From: G963556115 sp963667375
GTDB taxonomy: Bacteria; Planctomycetota; SZUA-567
Length of the DNA stretch: 64,000 nucleotides
Assembly: GCA_963667375.1 (NCBI GenBank)
Contig: OY763323.1
Coordinates: 2,480,001 to 2,544,000 of the forward strand
Direction of reading: 5' to 3'
Shown here: positions 52,527-61,169 of the stretch, one piece after another
How positions within the stretch are numbered: the stretch's first letter is position 1
Layout of the letters: each line of letters opens with the position of its first letter
Made by a program: the position numbers and the translations under genes
The notes under the pieces: model-generated
Seen by the model: only the letters and a program-made list of their open reading frames with translations
Told to the model about the DNA's origin: nothing
Database searches by the model: none

Positions 52527-53201
52527 ATGGCTGATGATGAAGGCGGCGGCGGAGCTCCCGAATGGATGACGACCTATGGTGATATGATCACCCTGCTGCT
52601 GTGTTTCTTTGTAATTCTGCTCTCAATGATGGAATTGAGAAAAGATAAGGTAACACGGACTTCGCGCCAGTTTCAGCAGCAGTTTGGAGTCATGCCCGCA
52701 TACCGGGCGCAGCAGCAGATCTTCAAGCAGCCACAGACCATGACCGATATTCAGGCTTTTGTATTGCGTCGGGGACCGAAAGGGAAGACGACGTCGGTCA
52801 AGACGATCCGTGAGGATCAGCGAACGACTATCACTATCGGCGGTACAGAATTATTTCGCCCCGATAGTGCCGAACTTACACCGCAGGGAAAGCAGATGTT
52901 GCGTGAGGACATTGCCCCAACCCTCAGGGGATACCGTAACCGGATTGATGTCAGAGGACATACTGCCAGTTCCGGTTATGAGGATGGCTGGTATCTGGGT
53001 TTTCAGAGGGCATATGCTGTGATGTCGTATTTATCTGATGATGGTAAGATTTCAAAACGCCGGTTCAGAGTAACCAGTTGTGCTGACAATGAACCGATTG
53101 CCAGTAATCTTACACCCAAGGGCAGGGAGCAGAACCGACGCGTAGAAATAATAATGACCGAGGAATTTGTCAAGGATATTGACGAGAGTGATAACAAATA
53201 A
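52527..53201 (+). CDS. motB: Flagellar motor stator protein MotB
   Basis: The 224-residue protein has a short Gly-rich N-terminus, one membrane helix with the ion-binding Asp19 in Thr-Tyr-Gly-Asp-Met-Ile-Thr-Leu-Leu, a plug region, and an OmpA-like peptidoglycan-binding domain (Val-Arg-Gly-His-Thr; Arg-Arg-Val-Glu-Ile). AAGGTG precedes the ATG. Confidence 0.95.
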   Translation: MADDEGGGGAPEWMTTYGDMITLLLCFFVILLSMMELRKDKVTRTSRQFQQQFGVMPAYRAQQQIFKQPQTMTDIQAFVLRRGPKGKTTSVKTIREDQRTTITIGGTELFRPDSAELTPQGKQMLREDIAPTLRGYRNRIDVRGHTASSGYEDGWYLGFQRAYAVMSYLSDDGKISKRRFRVTSCADNEPIASNLTPKGREQNRRVEIIMTEEFVKDIDESDNK

Positions 53202-53259
53202 ACTGACATGGAATTATAAAGGGATAGCTTTATTATAATAAAACATACTAAGGTGTATT

Positions 53260-53844
53260 ATGGCTGAAGACGAAGATTTGGAAAATGGTGGCGGCGGTTT
53301 GATGAGCGGTGTCCGGGGCTGGGTGATCGTGATCTCGGTTGTGGTTCTGGAAGCGGCTTTTTTCAGTGTACTGCTGTATTTTAAGAGTGATAAAGCGCCT
53401 GCTGATACGGAGGTTGGTGAAGGTCTTACCGGTAGGAAAAATCTGGAGGAGTTCATGCACCTTGAGCATAAGCTGGATAAGCTTACATACAGTATTGCCA
53501 TGCCCAGCGGTCAGCCTATGACACTGGCTATGGACATGGTACTGGTAATGGAGCCGACACCGCGTGAAATCAGGGAAAAAATTGCAATTACTCCCGAGGA
53601 CTGGACTAAATTTGATGAAGCGGTCAAGAAGATGGACCCGGTAATCAGAGACGCTCTTAACCGGCGAATAAACCGGATGACAGCAAGCGAACTGGGAACC
53701 GACCGCGGTCAGCAGATGATCAGGGAATTCGTAATTGAGAGTGTGAACTATCAGTTACAGCAGCTTGATCTCCAGCTATCAAGTGATAAGATAAGCAAGG
53801 ATCGGGTTAGGGAAGTACTGATAACAAATTACTATCTGAATTAG
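53260..53844 (+). CDS. fliL: Flagellar basal-body-associated protein FliL
   Basis: FliL surrounds the stator and supports torque. The 194-residue protein has a short cytoplasmic N-terminus, one membrane helix (about 20-42) and a periplasmic domain ending Arg-Val-Arg-Glu-Val-Leu-Ile-Thr-Asn-Tyr-Tyr-Leu-Asn, close to the usual FliL C-terminus. It is between motB and fliN, as expected. Confidence 0.88.
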   Translation: MAEDEDLENGGGGLMSGVRGWVIVISVVVLEAAFFSVLLYFKSDKAPADTEVGEGLTGRKNLEEFMHLEHKLDKLTYSIAMPSGQPMTLAMDMVLVMEPTPREIREKIAITPEDWTKFDEAVKKMDPVIRDALNRRINRMTASELGTDRGQQMIREFVIESVNYQLQQLDLQLSSDKISKDRVREVLITNYYLN

Positions 53845-53860
53845 GAAAGGAACGTATTAT

Positions 53861-54277
53861 ATGGCTCCTAATGAACTGTCACAGGATGAAATTGATGCTC
53901 TGCTGGCCGGTGGAATCGGTGATGATGATGCGGACATGGAAGCGATACTCGGTGTTCCTGAAGCACCGCCACAGCATGTATTTACTCAGGCCAGCGTTGC
54001 CGCTGCTGATATTCCTGCCGGATCTCTGGAAATGCTTTATGATGTGGAGATGGAGGTTAAAATTGAGCTGGGTCGAGCCAAGATGATGGTGGAGGATATC
54101 CTGAATGTCAGAGAAGGGTCGGTAATTCAGCTGGAAAAGGATGCCGGTGCTCCGGTTGACATTCTTATTAATGACAGACTTGTGGCATTTGGTGAGGTTC
54201 TGGTTCTTAATGATTATTTTTGTGTTCGTGTGACTGAAATTCTATCTGATGCCGACAGAGCAATTCAGAAAAGATGA
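53861..54277 (+). CDS. fliN: Flagellar motor switch protein FliN with a FliM/FliY-type N-terminal peptide
   Basis: The C-terminal half (about 60-138) is a SpoA/FliN domain: Asp-Val-Glu-Met-Glu-Val-Lys-Ile-Glu-Leu-Gly-Arg, Leu-Glu-Lys-Asp-Ala-Gly-Ala-Pro-Val-Asp-Ile, Gly-Glu-Val-Leu-Val and Phe-Cys-Val-Arg-Val-Thr-Glu-Ile. The N-terminus reads Leu-Ser-Gln-Asp-Glu-Ile-Asp-Ala-Leu-Leu-Ala-Gly (6-17), the EIDALL peptide with which FliM or FliY binds phosphorylated CheY. No CheC-like middle domain of FliM/FliY is present. fliM, often found right after fliL, is absent from the window. Confidence 0.9.
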   Translation: MAPNELSQDEIDALLAGGIGDDDADMEAILGVPEAPPQHVFTQASVAAADIPAGSLEMLYDVEMEVKIELGRAKMMVEDILNVREGSVIQLEKDAGAPVDILINDRLVAFGEVLVLNDYFCVRVTEILSDADRAIQKR

Positions 54278-54302
54278 TGCTGGAAATATTAGCATTTTTT
54301 TA
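54277..54302 (+). terminator. Weak terminator at the end of fliN
   Basis: ATGCT (54277-54281) pairs with AGCAT (54291-54295), followed by seven T. It would close the flbD-fliN block. Confidence 0.5.
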
Positions 54303-54480
54303 TTGATGGTCAAAGACATTAATTTTACTGATAATAATGCAGTTGATTGGATTTTTCGGTGTAAAAACCACATTATTATAAGAATTATAGTCGGGAGTAG
54401 AATATTTTATTAATTTAGATATGTACAATAGTATATAAAAAAAATATCATATTTTACACTCGGTTATTGTCTAAATCTTC

Positions 54481-54508
54481 TTGACATTGTAATTATTAGA
54501 GGTAGAAT
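54481..54508 (+). promoter_or_regulatory. Strong sigma70-type promoter between fliN and the aminotransferase gene
   Basis: TTGACA (54481-54486), 16 bp, TAGAAT (54503-54508). A terminator hairpin follows within 25 bp of the -10 box. The rest of the 380-bp gap is AT-rich with no gene. Confidence 0.65.
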
Positions 54509-54528
54509 AAATTTAATTATTTAAAAGA

Positions 54529-54567
54529 TACGGTGATGTCATAAGTGACTTGCCGTACCTTTTTTTA
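54529..54567 (+). terminator. Intrinsic terminator just after the 54.5-kb promoter
   Basis: TACGG (54529-54533) pairs with CCGTA (54553-54557) around an inner GTCA/TGAC hairpin and is followed by seven T. Transcripts from the promoter above would be only about 50 nt unless it is bypassed. Confidence 0.65.
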
Positions 54568-54657
54568 TAGCCTTTTTTGCAGATTTATTGCTGCGACCAT
54601 ATTCTTTTGTTGATAATATGGATTAATTATTTACTTTTTTTGTTTTAGGATTGAAAA

Positions 54658-55857
54658 ATGTCAGAAAAAACTCCACTAAGTATGCGTGCCGCTGCCGGTA
54701 AACCAAGTATGACTATGGCTATATCAGCCAAAGCTAAAGGTTTCAAAGCAGAGGGTAAAGATGTTGTCAGTTTCGCTGCTGGTGAGCCTGATTTTAAAAC
54801 TCCAGATCATATCTGTCAGGAGGCTATAAAAGCAATCAATAATGGTATGCATGGCTATCTGCCTAATCCCGGTATGCCTGCATTGAGAAAAGCTGTTTGC
54901 GGCTGGCTGCAGGAGGATATGGGAGGAGTGTATGATTTTACTCAGATTCTTGTCAGCCCGGGGGCTAAATTTAGTGTGTATCTGGCGATACAGGCGCTAA
55001 TAGATCCTGATGACGAGGTTTTGCTTCCTGCTCCATACTGGGTAAGCTATCCCGAAATGGTAGCGCTTGCCGGCGGTACAACCGCATATGTGCAGACTAA
55101 TGAAGCGAATGGTTTTGAACTGACAGCGGAGATGATCGAAGAGAAGATTACCGATAAGACCAAAGCGCTGATTCTTAATAGCCCATCAAACCCTTCCGGT
55201 GCGGTTATTTCACAGGAAGAGACCGCAAAAATTGCGGCAGTTATGGAAAAATATGGAATTTACTGTATCTCTGATGAAATATACAGTAAGCTGTTGTATG
55301 CTGGTAATAAGCATTATTCAGTAGCAGCGGTCAGCGATTATGCCAGAGATCATACCATTGTTATAAATGGTTGTTCTAAGGCCTATGCCATGACTGGCTG
55401 GAGAATAGGTTTTGCTGCCGGTCCTGAGAAAATCATCAAGGCGATGGCAAATATTCAGAGTCAGTCAACCAGTAATGCCTGTACTATAGCGCAGCCGGCC
55501 GCCCTTGCCGCTGTTACCGGCGATCAGGGATGTGTTGAGAGTATGCGTCTGGAATTTGAAGAGCGTCAGAAGCTTATAGTAAAGCTGCTCAATGAGATTG
55601 AGGGCGTGGATTGTCCGGTACCTGGCGGAGCGTTTTATGTGCTTCCAGATATTTCAAAGTGTCTTGGAAAAGAGTATAATGGTAGAATGATAAATACTCC
55701 GTTTGAACTTTGTGATATACTGCTTGAGGAACAGAATGTTGCTTGTATCCCAGGTGAGGCTTTTGGTACCAACAAGCATATTCGTATGAGTTATGCAACC
55801 AGTCGCGCGGATATTGAAAAAGGTTGCAAGCGGATCAAAGAATTTCTTGAACAGTAG
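54658..55857 (+). CDS. Class I PLP aminotransferase, aspartate aminotransferase-like
   Basis: The 399-residue protein belongs to the class I aminotransferases, subgroup Ib by length and motif. It has Ser-Phe-Ala-Ala-Gly-Glu-Pro-Asp-Phe, Asn-Ser-Pro-Ser-Asn-Pro-Ser-Gly, Ser-Asp-Glu-Ile-Tyr, the PLP lysine in Asn-Gly-Cys-Ser-Lys-Ala-Tyr-Ala-Met-Thr-Gly-Trp-Arg, and the substrate Arg in Ile-Arg-Met-Ser-Tyr. Aspartate with 2-oxoglutarate is the likely pair; prephenate aminotransferase activity, known in this subgroup, is also possible. AGGATTG precedes the ATG. Confidence 0.88.
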   Translation: MSEKTPLSMRAAAGKPSMTMAISAKAKGFKAEGKDVVSFAAGEPDFKTPDHICQEAIKAINNGMHGYLPNPGMPALRKAVCGWLQEDMGGVYDFTQILVSPGAKFSVYLAIQALIDPDDEVLLPAPYWVSYPEMVALAGGTTAYVQTNEANGFELTAEMIEEKITDKTKALILNSPSNPSGAVISQEETAKIAAVMEKYGIYCISDEIYSKLLYAGNKHYSVAAVSDYARDHTIVINGCSKAYAMTGWRIGFAAGPEKIIKAMANIQSQSTSNACTIAQPAALAAVTGDQGCVESMRLEFEERQKLIVKLLNEIEGVDCPVPGGAFYVLPDISKCLGKEYNGRMINTPFELCDILLEEQNVACIPGEAFGTNKHIRMSYATSRADIEKGCKRIKEFLEQ

Positions 55858-55910
55858 TAAATGATTTTGTATTATTGTTTTTGTGGTTAAATTTTGTATA
55901 ATGTAATCAT

Positions 55911-55952
55911 ACAGCTTATTATCCAAGGGTGATAGGCTGTGTTCTTTTTTTG
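55911..55952 (+). terminator. Terminator after the aminotransferase gene
   Basis: ACAGCTTATTATCC (55911-55924) pairs with GGGTGATAGGCTGT (55927-55940) with wobbles, then a T run. Confidence 0.78.
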
Positions 55953-56050
55953 TATTTTTAGAAACACTGTTGTTTAATTTCATTTTTGATATTCGTTGTT
56001 GTTGTCATAAATGATGGTGCATAATAACAGGTTTAACAGGAGTTTTCATT

Positions 56051-56518
56051 ATGTCTGCACAGTTTCCAATGACCCAAGACGGGTATGATATGATTAAGAA
56101 AGAGGTCGATGATCTCGAAAATAGAAGACCTGAGATCAAGAAGGCAATTGAAGAGGCTCGGGAAAAAGGTGATTTGCGCGAAAATGCTGACTACCACGCA
56201 GCGCGTGAAGAACTTGGAATGCTCAATGCCAAGATTAGTATGCTTAATACCAAGCTTGCGAATGCTCTGATTGTTGATCCGTCTCAGTTTGAAGATGGTA
56301 AGGTGGGGCTTTTCAAGACTGTTACTTTCAAGCGGGTTGCTGATGGCAAGGAGCTGAAGCGTACACTTGTCGGCGAAGGTGAGGCTGATCCGGCATCAGG
56401 TAAGATTCTTGCGACTAGCCCTGTTGGTAAGGCTCTTATTGGAGCTAAAGTTGGTGATGTTGTTACTGCAGATCTTCCGGCAGGACCGGTAGAACTGAAA
56501 GTTACCGCTATTGACTGA
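56051..56518 (+). CDS. greA: Transcription elongation factor GreA
   Basis: GreA rescues backtracked RNA polymerase by stimulating cleavage. The 155-residue protein has the N-terminal coiled coil with the acidic tip Gly-Asp-Leu-Arg-Glu-Asn-Ala-Asp-Tyr-His-Ala-Ala-Arg-Glu and the C-terminal domain with Ser-Pro-Val-Gly-Lys-Ala-Leu-Ile-Gly-Ala. AGGAG upstream supports the ATG. It is a single-gene unit. Confidence 0.96.
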   Translation: MSAQFPMTQDGYDMIKKEVDDLENRRPEIKKAIEEAREKGDLRENADYHAAREELGMLNAKISMLNTKLANALIVDPSQFEDGKVGLFKTVTFKRVADGKELKRTLVGEGEADPASGKILATSPVGKALIGAKVGDVVTADLPAGPVELKVTAID

Positions 56519-56536
56519 TTGCGTGGTTTTTTTTTG

Positions 56537-56565
56537 TGGCTGCCTGTATTCAGGCAGCCATTTTT
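56537..56565 (+). terminator. Terminator after greA
   Basis: TGGCTGCCTG (56537-56546) pairs with CAGGCAGCCA (56551-56560), then five T. Confidence 0.92.
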
Positions 56566-56667
56566 AATTGCATTAAGTTGACGGATATTGTTGTCTCTTA
56601 CAAGCATACCGTCCGTTTTTTGTGTATGATGTTATTTTGTCGCATTTAGCGCTGTGTGATTGAAAAT

Positions 56668-56699
56668 AAACGAGACTGCCGTAATCGGCAGTCTCGTTT
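56668..56699 (-). terminator. Terminator downstream of the isomerase-like gene
   Basis: AAACGAGACTGCCG (56668-56681) pairs with CGGCAGTCTCGTTT (56686-56699); the minus strand continues into a T-rich tract. Confidence 0.88.
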
Positions 56700-56726
56700 A
56701 TAATATTGAAAAACCGCAGGTATTAC

Positions 56727-58238
56727 TTAGTAAACCAGGAATGGATTTTCATTTTCGTAACGTACACCATCTGGAAGAGGGGTTCCGATATTTTCAACAC
56801 CAATGTATTTCAGGACTTCGTACATTGTCTTACCACATTTCTTGAAGGCTATAGCGCCGTGGTGTGGGAAGTTCTGGCCAACCAGAATGTGGCGGTAGAA
56901 ACGTGCAAAACCAGGAATACCGAAGATACCGATACCTCCGAAGCTATGAGGTTCAATATCAAGGATTTCACCATCAGCAATATAAGAACGTATCTTACAG
57001 TCAGGAGTAGACTGAATGCGGAACATTGTGGTCTCACCAGGAAGAAGCTGACCTTCAAGAGTACCTCTGGTAACATTTGGCTCACCGCCAGCTTCCTGCA
57101 GACGATTCATGATCAGCTGGTACTTCATGCCGCAAGTACCGTCTTTGAGACAGCTTGAGCAGGTGTTACCGCAGTGGAAGCCCATAAACAGATCTTCAAC
57201 CTTTGCTCCCTTCAGAGCAGCCTTGTTCTTTGGTAGGATATCAGCTGGAACACTGTTGTTAATATCAAGCAGAGTTGCTGGCATTTCAGTTGCACACTGA
57301 ACCATATATTCACTTACGGCACCGTACAAATCAACCTCACAGGCTACTGGAATACCGCGTCCGGCAAGACGGCTGTTGATGTAGCATGGTACAAAACCAA
57401 ATGCGCCTTCAAAAGCAGGCCAGCACTTGTTGGCAAAGACGGCGTATTCTGATGCGCCCATGTTCTCTTCCATAAATTTGGTGAGAGCAAGTTCGAACTG
57501 AGCCAGCTTTGGAAGCAGGTCAGGATATGGGTTGCCTTTTTTACCAAGTTCTTTGGCCATATCTTCTGCGATGGCTTCGATGGCTTTTTTCTGACCTTTA
57601 GCGGCCTTGAAATATTCTAGCATATCAAGTTCAGAGTTTTCAGTAACCTCAATACCCAGATCATATAGAGGGCCGATTGGCGCATTACATGCAAAGAAGT
57701 CGGCTGGACGAGGACCGAAGCCGAAGACTTTTAGATTGGTAAGACCAATTATAACCCGTGCAATCTTGGTGAACTCAAGAATCTCTTCAACGATAGCTTT
57801 AGGACCGGCTACAGGATACTGTGGAATATAAGCAGGAAGAGAGCGGAGGTTAAGGTTGTAACTACAGTTCAAGAGACCACACAGGGCATCACCACGGTCA
57901 CTCTTAAGAACTTCTTTATTCTCTTCTTCTGCAGCCATTACCATTACAGGGCCGCCGAAACGTTCTGCAAAGATGGTGGTTGGACCTTCTGGACCGAAGT
58001 TGCCAAGGTAGACAAGGACTGCGTCAACTCCCTGTTCATCCATGTCTGCGAGTGCTGCCATTGCGTCTATTTCATTTTCAATAACTGTGTTGCAGCGAAC
58101 GACATGGGTTATTTTCTTCTTCTTCAGCTCTGCAAACAGGGCATCAAGTCTCTTCATAGTGAGAGATGCTGGGAAGCAGTCTCTTGATACACCAACTACT
58201 CCAATCTTGACCTCTGGCATGTTCTGCAGCTCAGGCAT
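56727..58238 (-). CDS. L-fucose/L-arabinose isomerase-family protein
   Basis: The 503-residue protein has the FucI/AraA-type fold pattern: an N-terminal Rossmann-like part (Lys-Ile-Gly-Val-Val-Gly-Val-Ser-Arg-Asp-Cys-Phe-Pro), a mid segment Tyr-Leu-Gly-Asn-Phe-Gly-Pro-Glu-Gly-Pro, and a C-terminal part with Gly-Phe-His-Cys-Gly-Asn-Thr and His-His-Gly-Ala-Ile/Val that could bind metal. Such enzymes interconvert aldoses and ketoses. It is diverged from classic FucI, so the sugar is unknown. GGAGAT precedes the ATG. The divergent symporter may bring in the substrate. Confidence 0.8.
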   Translation of the reverse strand: MPELQNMPEVKIGVVGVSRDCFPASLTMKRLDALFAELKKKKITHVVRCNTVIENEIDAMAALADMDEQGVDAVLVYLGNFGPEGPTTIFAERFGGPVMVMAAEEENKEVLKSDRGDALCGLLNCSYNLNLRSLPAYIPQYPVAGPKAIVEEILEFTKIARVIIGLTNLKVFGFGPRPADFFACNAPIGPLYDLGIEVTENSELDMLEYFKAAKGQKKAIEAIAEDMAKELGKKGNPYPDLLPKLAQFELALTKFMEENMGASEYAVFANKCWPAFEGAFGFVPCYINSRLAGRGIPVACEVDLYGAVSEYMVQCATEMPATLLDINNSVPADILPKNKAALKGAKVEDLFMGFHCGNTCSSCLKDGTCGMKYQLIMNRLQEAGGEPNVTRGTLEGQLLPGETTMFRIQSTPDCKIRSYIADGEILDIEPHSFGGIGIFGIPGFARFYRHILVGQNFPHHGAIAFKKCGKTMYEVLKYIGVENIGTPLPDGVRYENENPFLVY

Positions 58239-58328
58239 AATTAAATCTCCTATTTCTTATTTACTTTTCTAACAAAAAACACCAATGATTCTATGTTTTG
58301 AACGATTTGAAAATTTTAACCATAAGTT

Positions 58329-58349
58329 TCAGGACACTATATGTCCTGA
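58329..58349. promoter_or_regulatory. 21-bp palindrome, candidate operator
   Basis: TCAGGACA (58329-58336) and TGTCCTGA (58342-58349) form a perfect inverted repeat around CTATA, 91 bp upstream of the isomerase-like gene and 289 bp from the symporter. No regulator gene adjoins. The rest of the 399-bp gap is AT-rich with long T runs. Confidence 0.55.
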
Positions 58350-58637
58350 TTATGTGTGAAGTCTATATTGTATATCTACACTATAAACGCTTGTGAAGCA
58401 AATTAAAAATACGTTTTTTTTTGGTTTTTTTTAATCTTTGTTTAAAAAATCAAAGTACCTCTTATATATTTATTTATTTACATTTTACAGTATTTATATA
58501 AAATAACAGAGTAAAGTTAGAGGGGTTATGTATTTAGGTGATGTAACTTCTATTTGAAACTTTTTCAGGATGTTTTGCTGCTGAATAGGTATTGTTTTAA
58601 TTTAAAAAAAACTTTTTTTTAAAAGGAGCAGAGATTA

Positions 58638-59978
58638 ATGGTCTTTCTGATACTGTATGCGGTCGGACTGATTGCGCTGGGCTGGCTTGATTCACGAAAA
58701 GTTCTAAATTTCAGTGACTATGTCCTGGCCGGCAGAAACAGAGGCGGGGTTATTGTAGCGGCATCACTGCTGGCCAGTGTTGTCGGAGCGTCTGCGACTA
58801 TCGGTGTTGTTGATATGGCCTATAAAGTTGGCATGCCGGCTTTCTGGTGGCTTGGCAGCGGCGCTATCGGTCTTGTACTTCTGGGAATAACCATCGCCAA
58901 GAAATTATCGACCTATGATGTGTATACACTGGCAGATCTTGTAGAAAAACTAAATGGAGTTGCGGCACGCTGGCTGGTCTCGGTGGTTGTTGTAGTTGTC
59001 TGGACCGGCATTGTCGGGGCGCAGTATGTGGCGGCAGCGGAGATTGTGTCACAGATCTCCGGCTGGAGTTATCATACTTCTCTGGTTGTTGCCGGAACCT
59101 TTGTTACCCTTTATTGTGTTCTTGGCGGACAGGCATCAGTAATGAAAACAGATTTTCTGCAGGTTATACTGATGGCTCTGGGTATCGGTATGACCTTATT
59201 CTTTCTGTATAACTCTACCGGGATGCCGCAGAACGGGATAGACTATTCGCTGTTGAATTCCAGCTTTGGTTTTTCAAAGTGGACGTATTTTATGCTCATC
59301 GTCGGTTCCGGTTTTCTGGTAGGTCCGGATGTATTCAGCCGTATCTTTACGGCCAAGGGAGCATTTGCTGCCCGTGCCGGTGCTCTCGGTTCTGGAATTT
59401 TACTCTTTGTTTTCAGTATCTCGATTGTTATGATTGGAATATGGGCCAAGAACTTTGTGGTTGTACCAGAAGGACAGAAGACGTTGATTTATATCCTTTC
59501 AAACAGCCTTCCTGACTGGCTGGGATTTCTACTCCTCTTCGGTATTCTTTCAGCGATTGTCTCTTCTGCCGATACCTGTCTGATTACTGCTTCTACAACC
59601 TTTGAACATGATATTCTCTGTGGAACAAATGTTTTCAGAGCACGAGTGGTGACCCTACTGCTCGGTTTTATTGCTATTGCCGCGGTCTGGGAGAATAAGG
59701 ATATTATAAAGATACTGCTCTTTTCATATAGTGTATTTAATTCAGGGGTCATACCGCCATTGCTTATTTCTATTCTGGCATCACATAAGCGGAAAATGAA
59801 CATTGTGATAATTTCGCTGGCAATTCTTATCGGTGCGGGACTTGGAGCGTATTCAGGAATTGTGGATGATAGTTTTTATGCCATGCTGGGAATGGGGATA
59901 TCCGCGGTAATCAGTATTGCCGGTATTATCTTCGGTAAACCGGTGGTCGAGTCGGTTGTGCCGCTGCGTAATGACTGA
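58638..59978 (+). CDS. Sodium:solute symporter (SSS family)
   Basis: The 446-residue protein is highly hydrophobic with about 12-13 membrane segments and SSS features: Ser-Asp-Tyr-Val-Leu-Ala-Gly-Arg, Ser-Val-Val-Gly-Ala-Ser-Ala-Thr-Ile-Gly, and the sodium-site helix with Ala-Ile-Val-Ser-Ser-Ala-Asp-Thr-Cys. Substrates in this family include sugars, proline, pantothenate and others. Its divergent pairing with an isomerase-like gene suggests a sugar or sugar acid. AAGGAG precedes the ATG. Confidence 0.88.
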   Translation: MVFLILYAVGLIALGWLDSRKVLNFSDYVLAGRNRGGVIVAASLLASVVGASATIGVVDMAYKVGMPAFWWLGSGAIGLVLLGITIAKKLSTYDVYTLADLVEKLNGVAARWLVSVVVVVVWTGIVGAQYVAAAEIVSQISGWSYHTSLVVAGTFVTLYCVLGGQASVMKTDFLQVILMALGIGMTLFFLYNSTGMPQNGIDYSLLNSSFGFSKWTYFMLIVGSGFLVGPDVFSRIFTAKGAFAARAGALGSGILLFVFSISIVMIGIWAKNFVVVPEGQKTLIYILSNSLPDWLGFLLLFGILSAIVSSADTCLITASTTFEHDILCGTNVFRARVVTLLLGFIAIAAVWENKDIIKILLFSYSVFNSGVIPPLLISILASHKRKMNIVIISLAILIGAGLGAYSGIVDDSFYAMLGMGISAVISIAGIIFGKPVVESVVPLRND

Positions 59979-60021
59979 ATTTTTGTTATTAATATTTATG
60001 TGCGTTATTGGTGCTTTATGC

Positions 60022-60055
60022 AAAAAAGAGACGGTAATTACCGTCTCTTTTTTTT
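60022..60055. terminator. Bidirectional terminator between convergent genes
   Basis: AAAAAAGAGACGGT (60022-60035) and its complement up to 60050 form a long palindrome, with A and T runs on both flanks. Confidence 0.9.
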
Positions 60056-60085
60056 AAGCTATAATCTTAGCTGTTTTTGAAACAG

Positions 60086-61117
60086 TTACTGTTCTTCATC
60101 TTCAATATCTGTCAGCAGCAGTTCTGGATGCTCCATCAGGTATTTTAGATAACCGGTGAATTTTGCCGCCAGGACGCCGTCGATTACACGGTGATCGCTT
60201 GAAAGGGTTATTTTCATTATTGGGCGTATTGCAACTTTGTGATTGACGACTATCGGGGTATCAATAACCTTTCCGACCGCTAGAATTGCAGCATTTACCG
60301 GATTGATAATTGCCGTAAACTGTTCGACATCATAGGTTCCAAGATTACTTACCGTGAAGACACCAAATCCGTAATCATCGGGGGTCAGATGCTTGTTCCG
60401 CGATTTTTTTGCCAGCTCCTTTGCTTCTTTTGAAACGTCCTTAAGTGGTTTGATATCGGCATTTCGCACTACTGGAACCACCAGTCCTTCAGGCTCCAGT
60501 GATACTGCAAATCCTACGTGCATTTTGCTGCGCCGTACGTAACCCTGGGTCGTATACAGGGAAGCAACCTGCGGGTGTTTCCGCAGTGCCAGTCCGGCGG
60601 CTTTTATCAGCATGTCATTATAGGCAATACGAACCCGATCTTTCTTTTTCAGCTCTTGTCTCAGCTCTATCGCTTCGGTCATGTCTACCGCTGTTGTTAG
60701 ATAAAAGTGTGGCATCTCATGCCGTGCAATACTCATTCGCTGGGCGATTACTGTCCGCATGGCATCCATCGGTACGATGCTGTCACCTAAATCCGGAGTA
60801 ATTGCACAACTTACATGCATTGGTGGCGCGGGAGCAAATCCGGGATATTCCGAGACCACAGCGTTTTTCAGTGGAACTCCGTCATCGGTCAGTAGTCCCA
60901 TAACCCCATTAACCGGTACCAGCTGCCCGCGGTGGGCAATTTTGTGGGTCATAATGCCTGCGACATCACTGGCAATCTCCAGCGTGACTTTATCGATGGT
61001 CACATCGCAAATAGGTTGGCCTTTTTTTACTTCATCGCCAGTGCTTACCAGCCATTCTGAAAAAATAGCGGTGGTCATTCTGGAAGCTTTTTTAGGTAAT
61101 TTCAGTTCTTTTATCAC
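60086..61117 (-). CDS. 2-oxo acid dehydrogenase E2-type acyltransferase, orphan
   Basis: The 343-residue protein has an N-terminal lipoyl domain with the lysine to be lipoylated at Lys43 (Ile-Asp-Lys-Val-Thr), a short linker, and a C-terminal catalytic domain with the active-site His-Arg-Val-Ile-Asp-Gly (His309, Asp313). The E1/E3-binding domain usually placed between them is missing; only about 30 residues link the two parts. No E1 or E3 gene is in the window. The start is a GTG. It is last in the larB-nnrD operon. The substrate (pyruvate, branched-chain or acetoin) is unknown. Confidence 0.85.
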   Translation of the reverse strand: MIKELKLPKKASRMTTAIFSEWLVSTGDEVKKGQPICDVTIDKVTLEIASDVAGIMTHKIAHRGQLVPVNGVMGLLTDDGVPLKNAVVSEYPGFAPAPPMHVSCAITPDLGDSIVPMDAMRTVIAQRMSIARHEMPHFYLTTAVDMTEAIELRQELKKKDRVRIAYNDMLIKAAGLALRKHPQVASLYTTQGYVRRSKMHVGFAVSLEPEGLVVPVVRNADIKPLKDVSKEAKELAKKSRNKHLTPDDYGFGVFTVSNLGTYDVEQFTAIINPVNAAILAVGKVIDTPIVVNHKVAIRPIMKITLSSDHRVIDGVLAAKFTGYLKYLMEHPELLLTDIEDEEQ

Positions 61118-61169
61118 TTAATAACTCTTTCATGCAAAAAATAAGAATAGAAATGTTTATATTACTATT

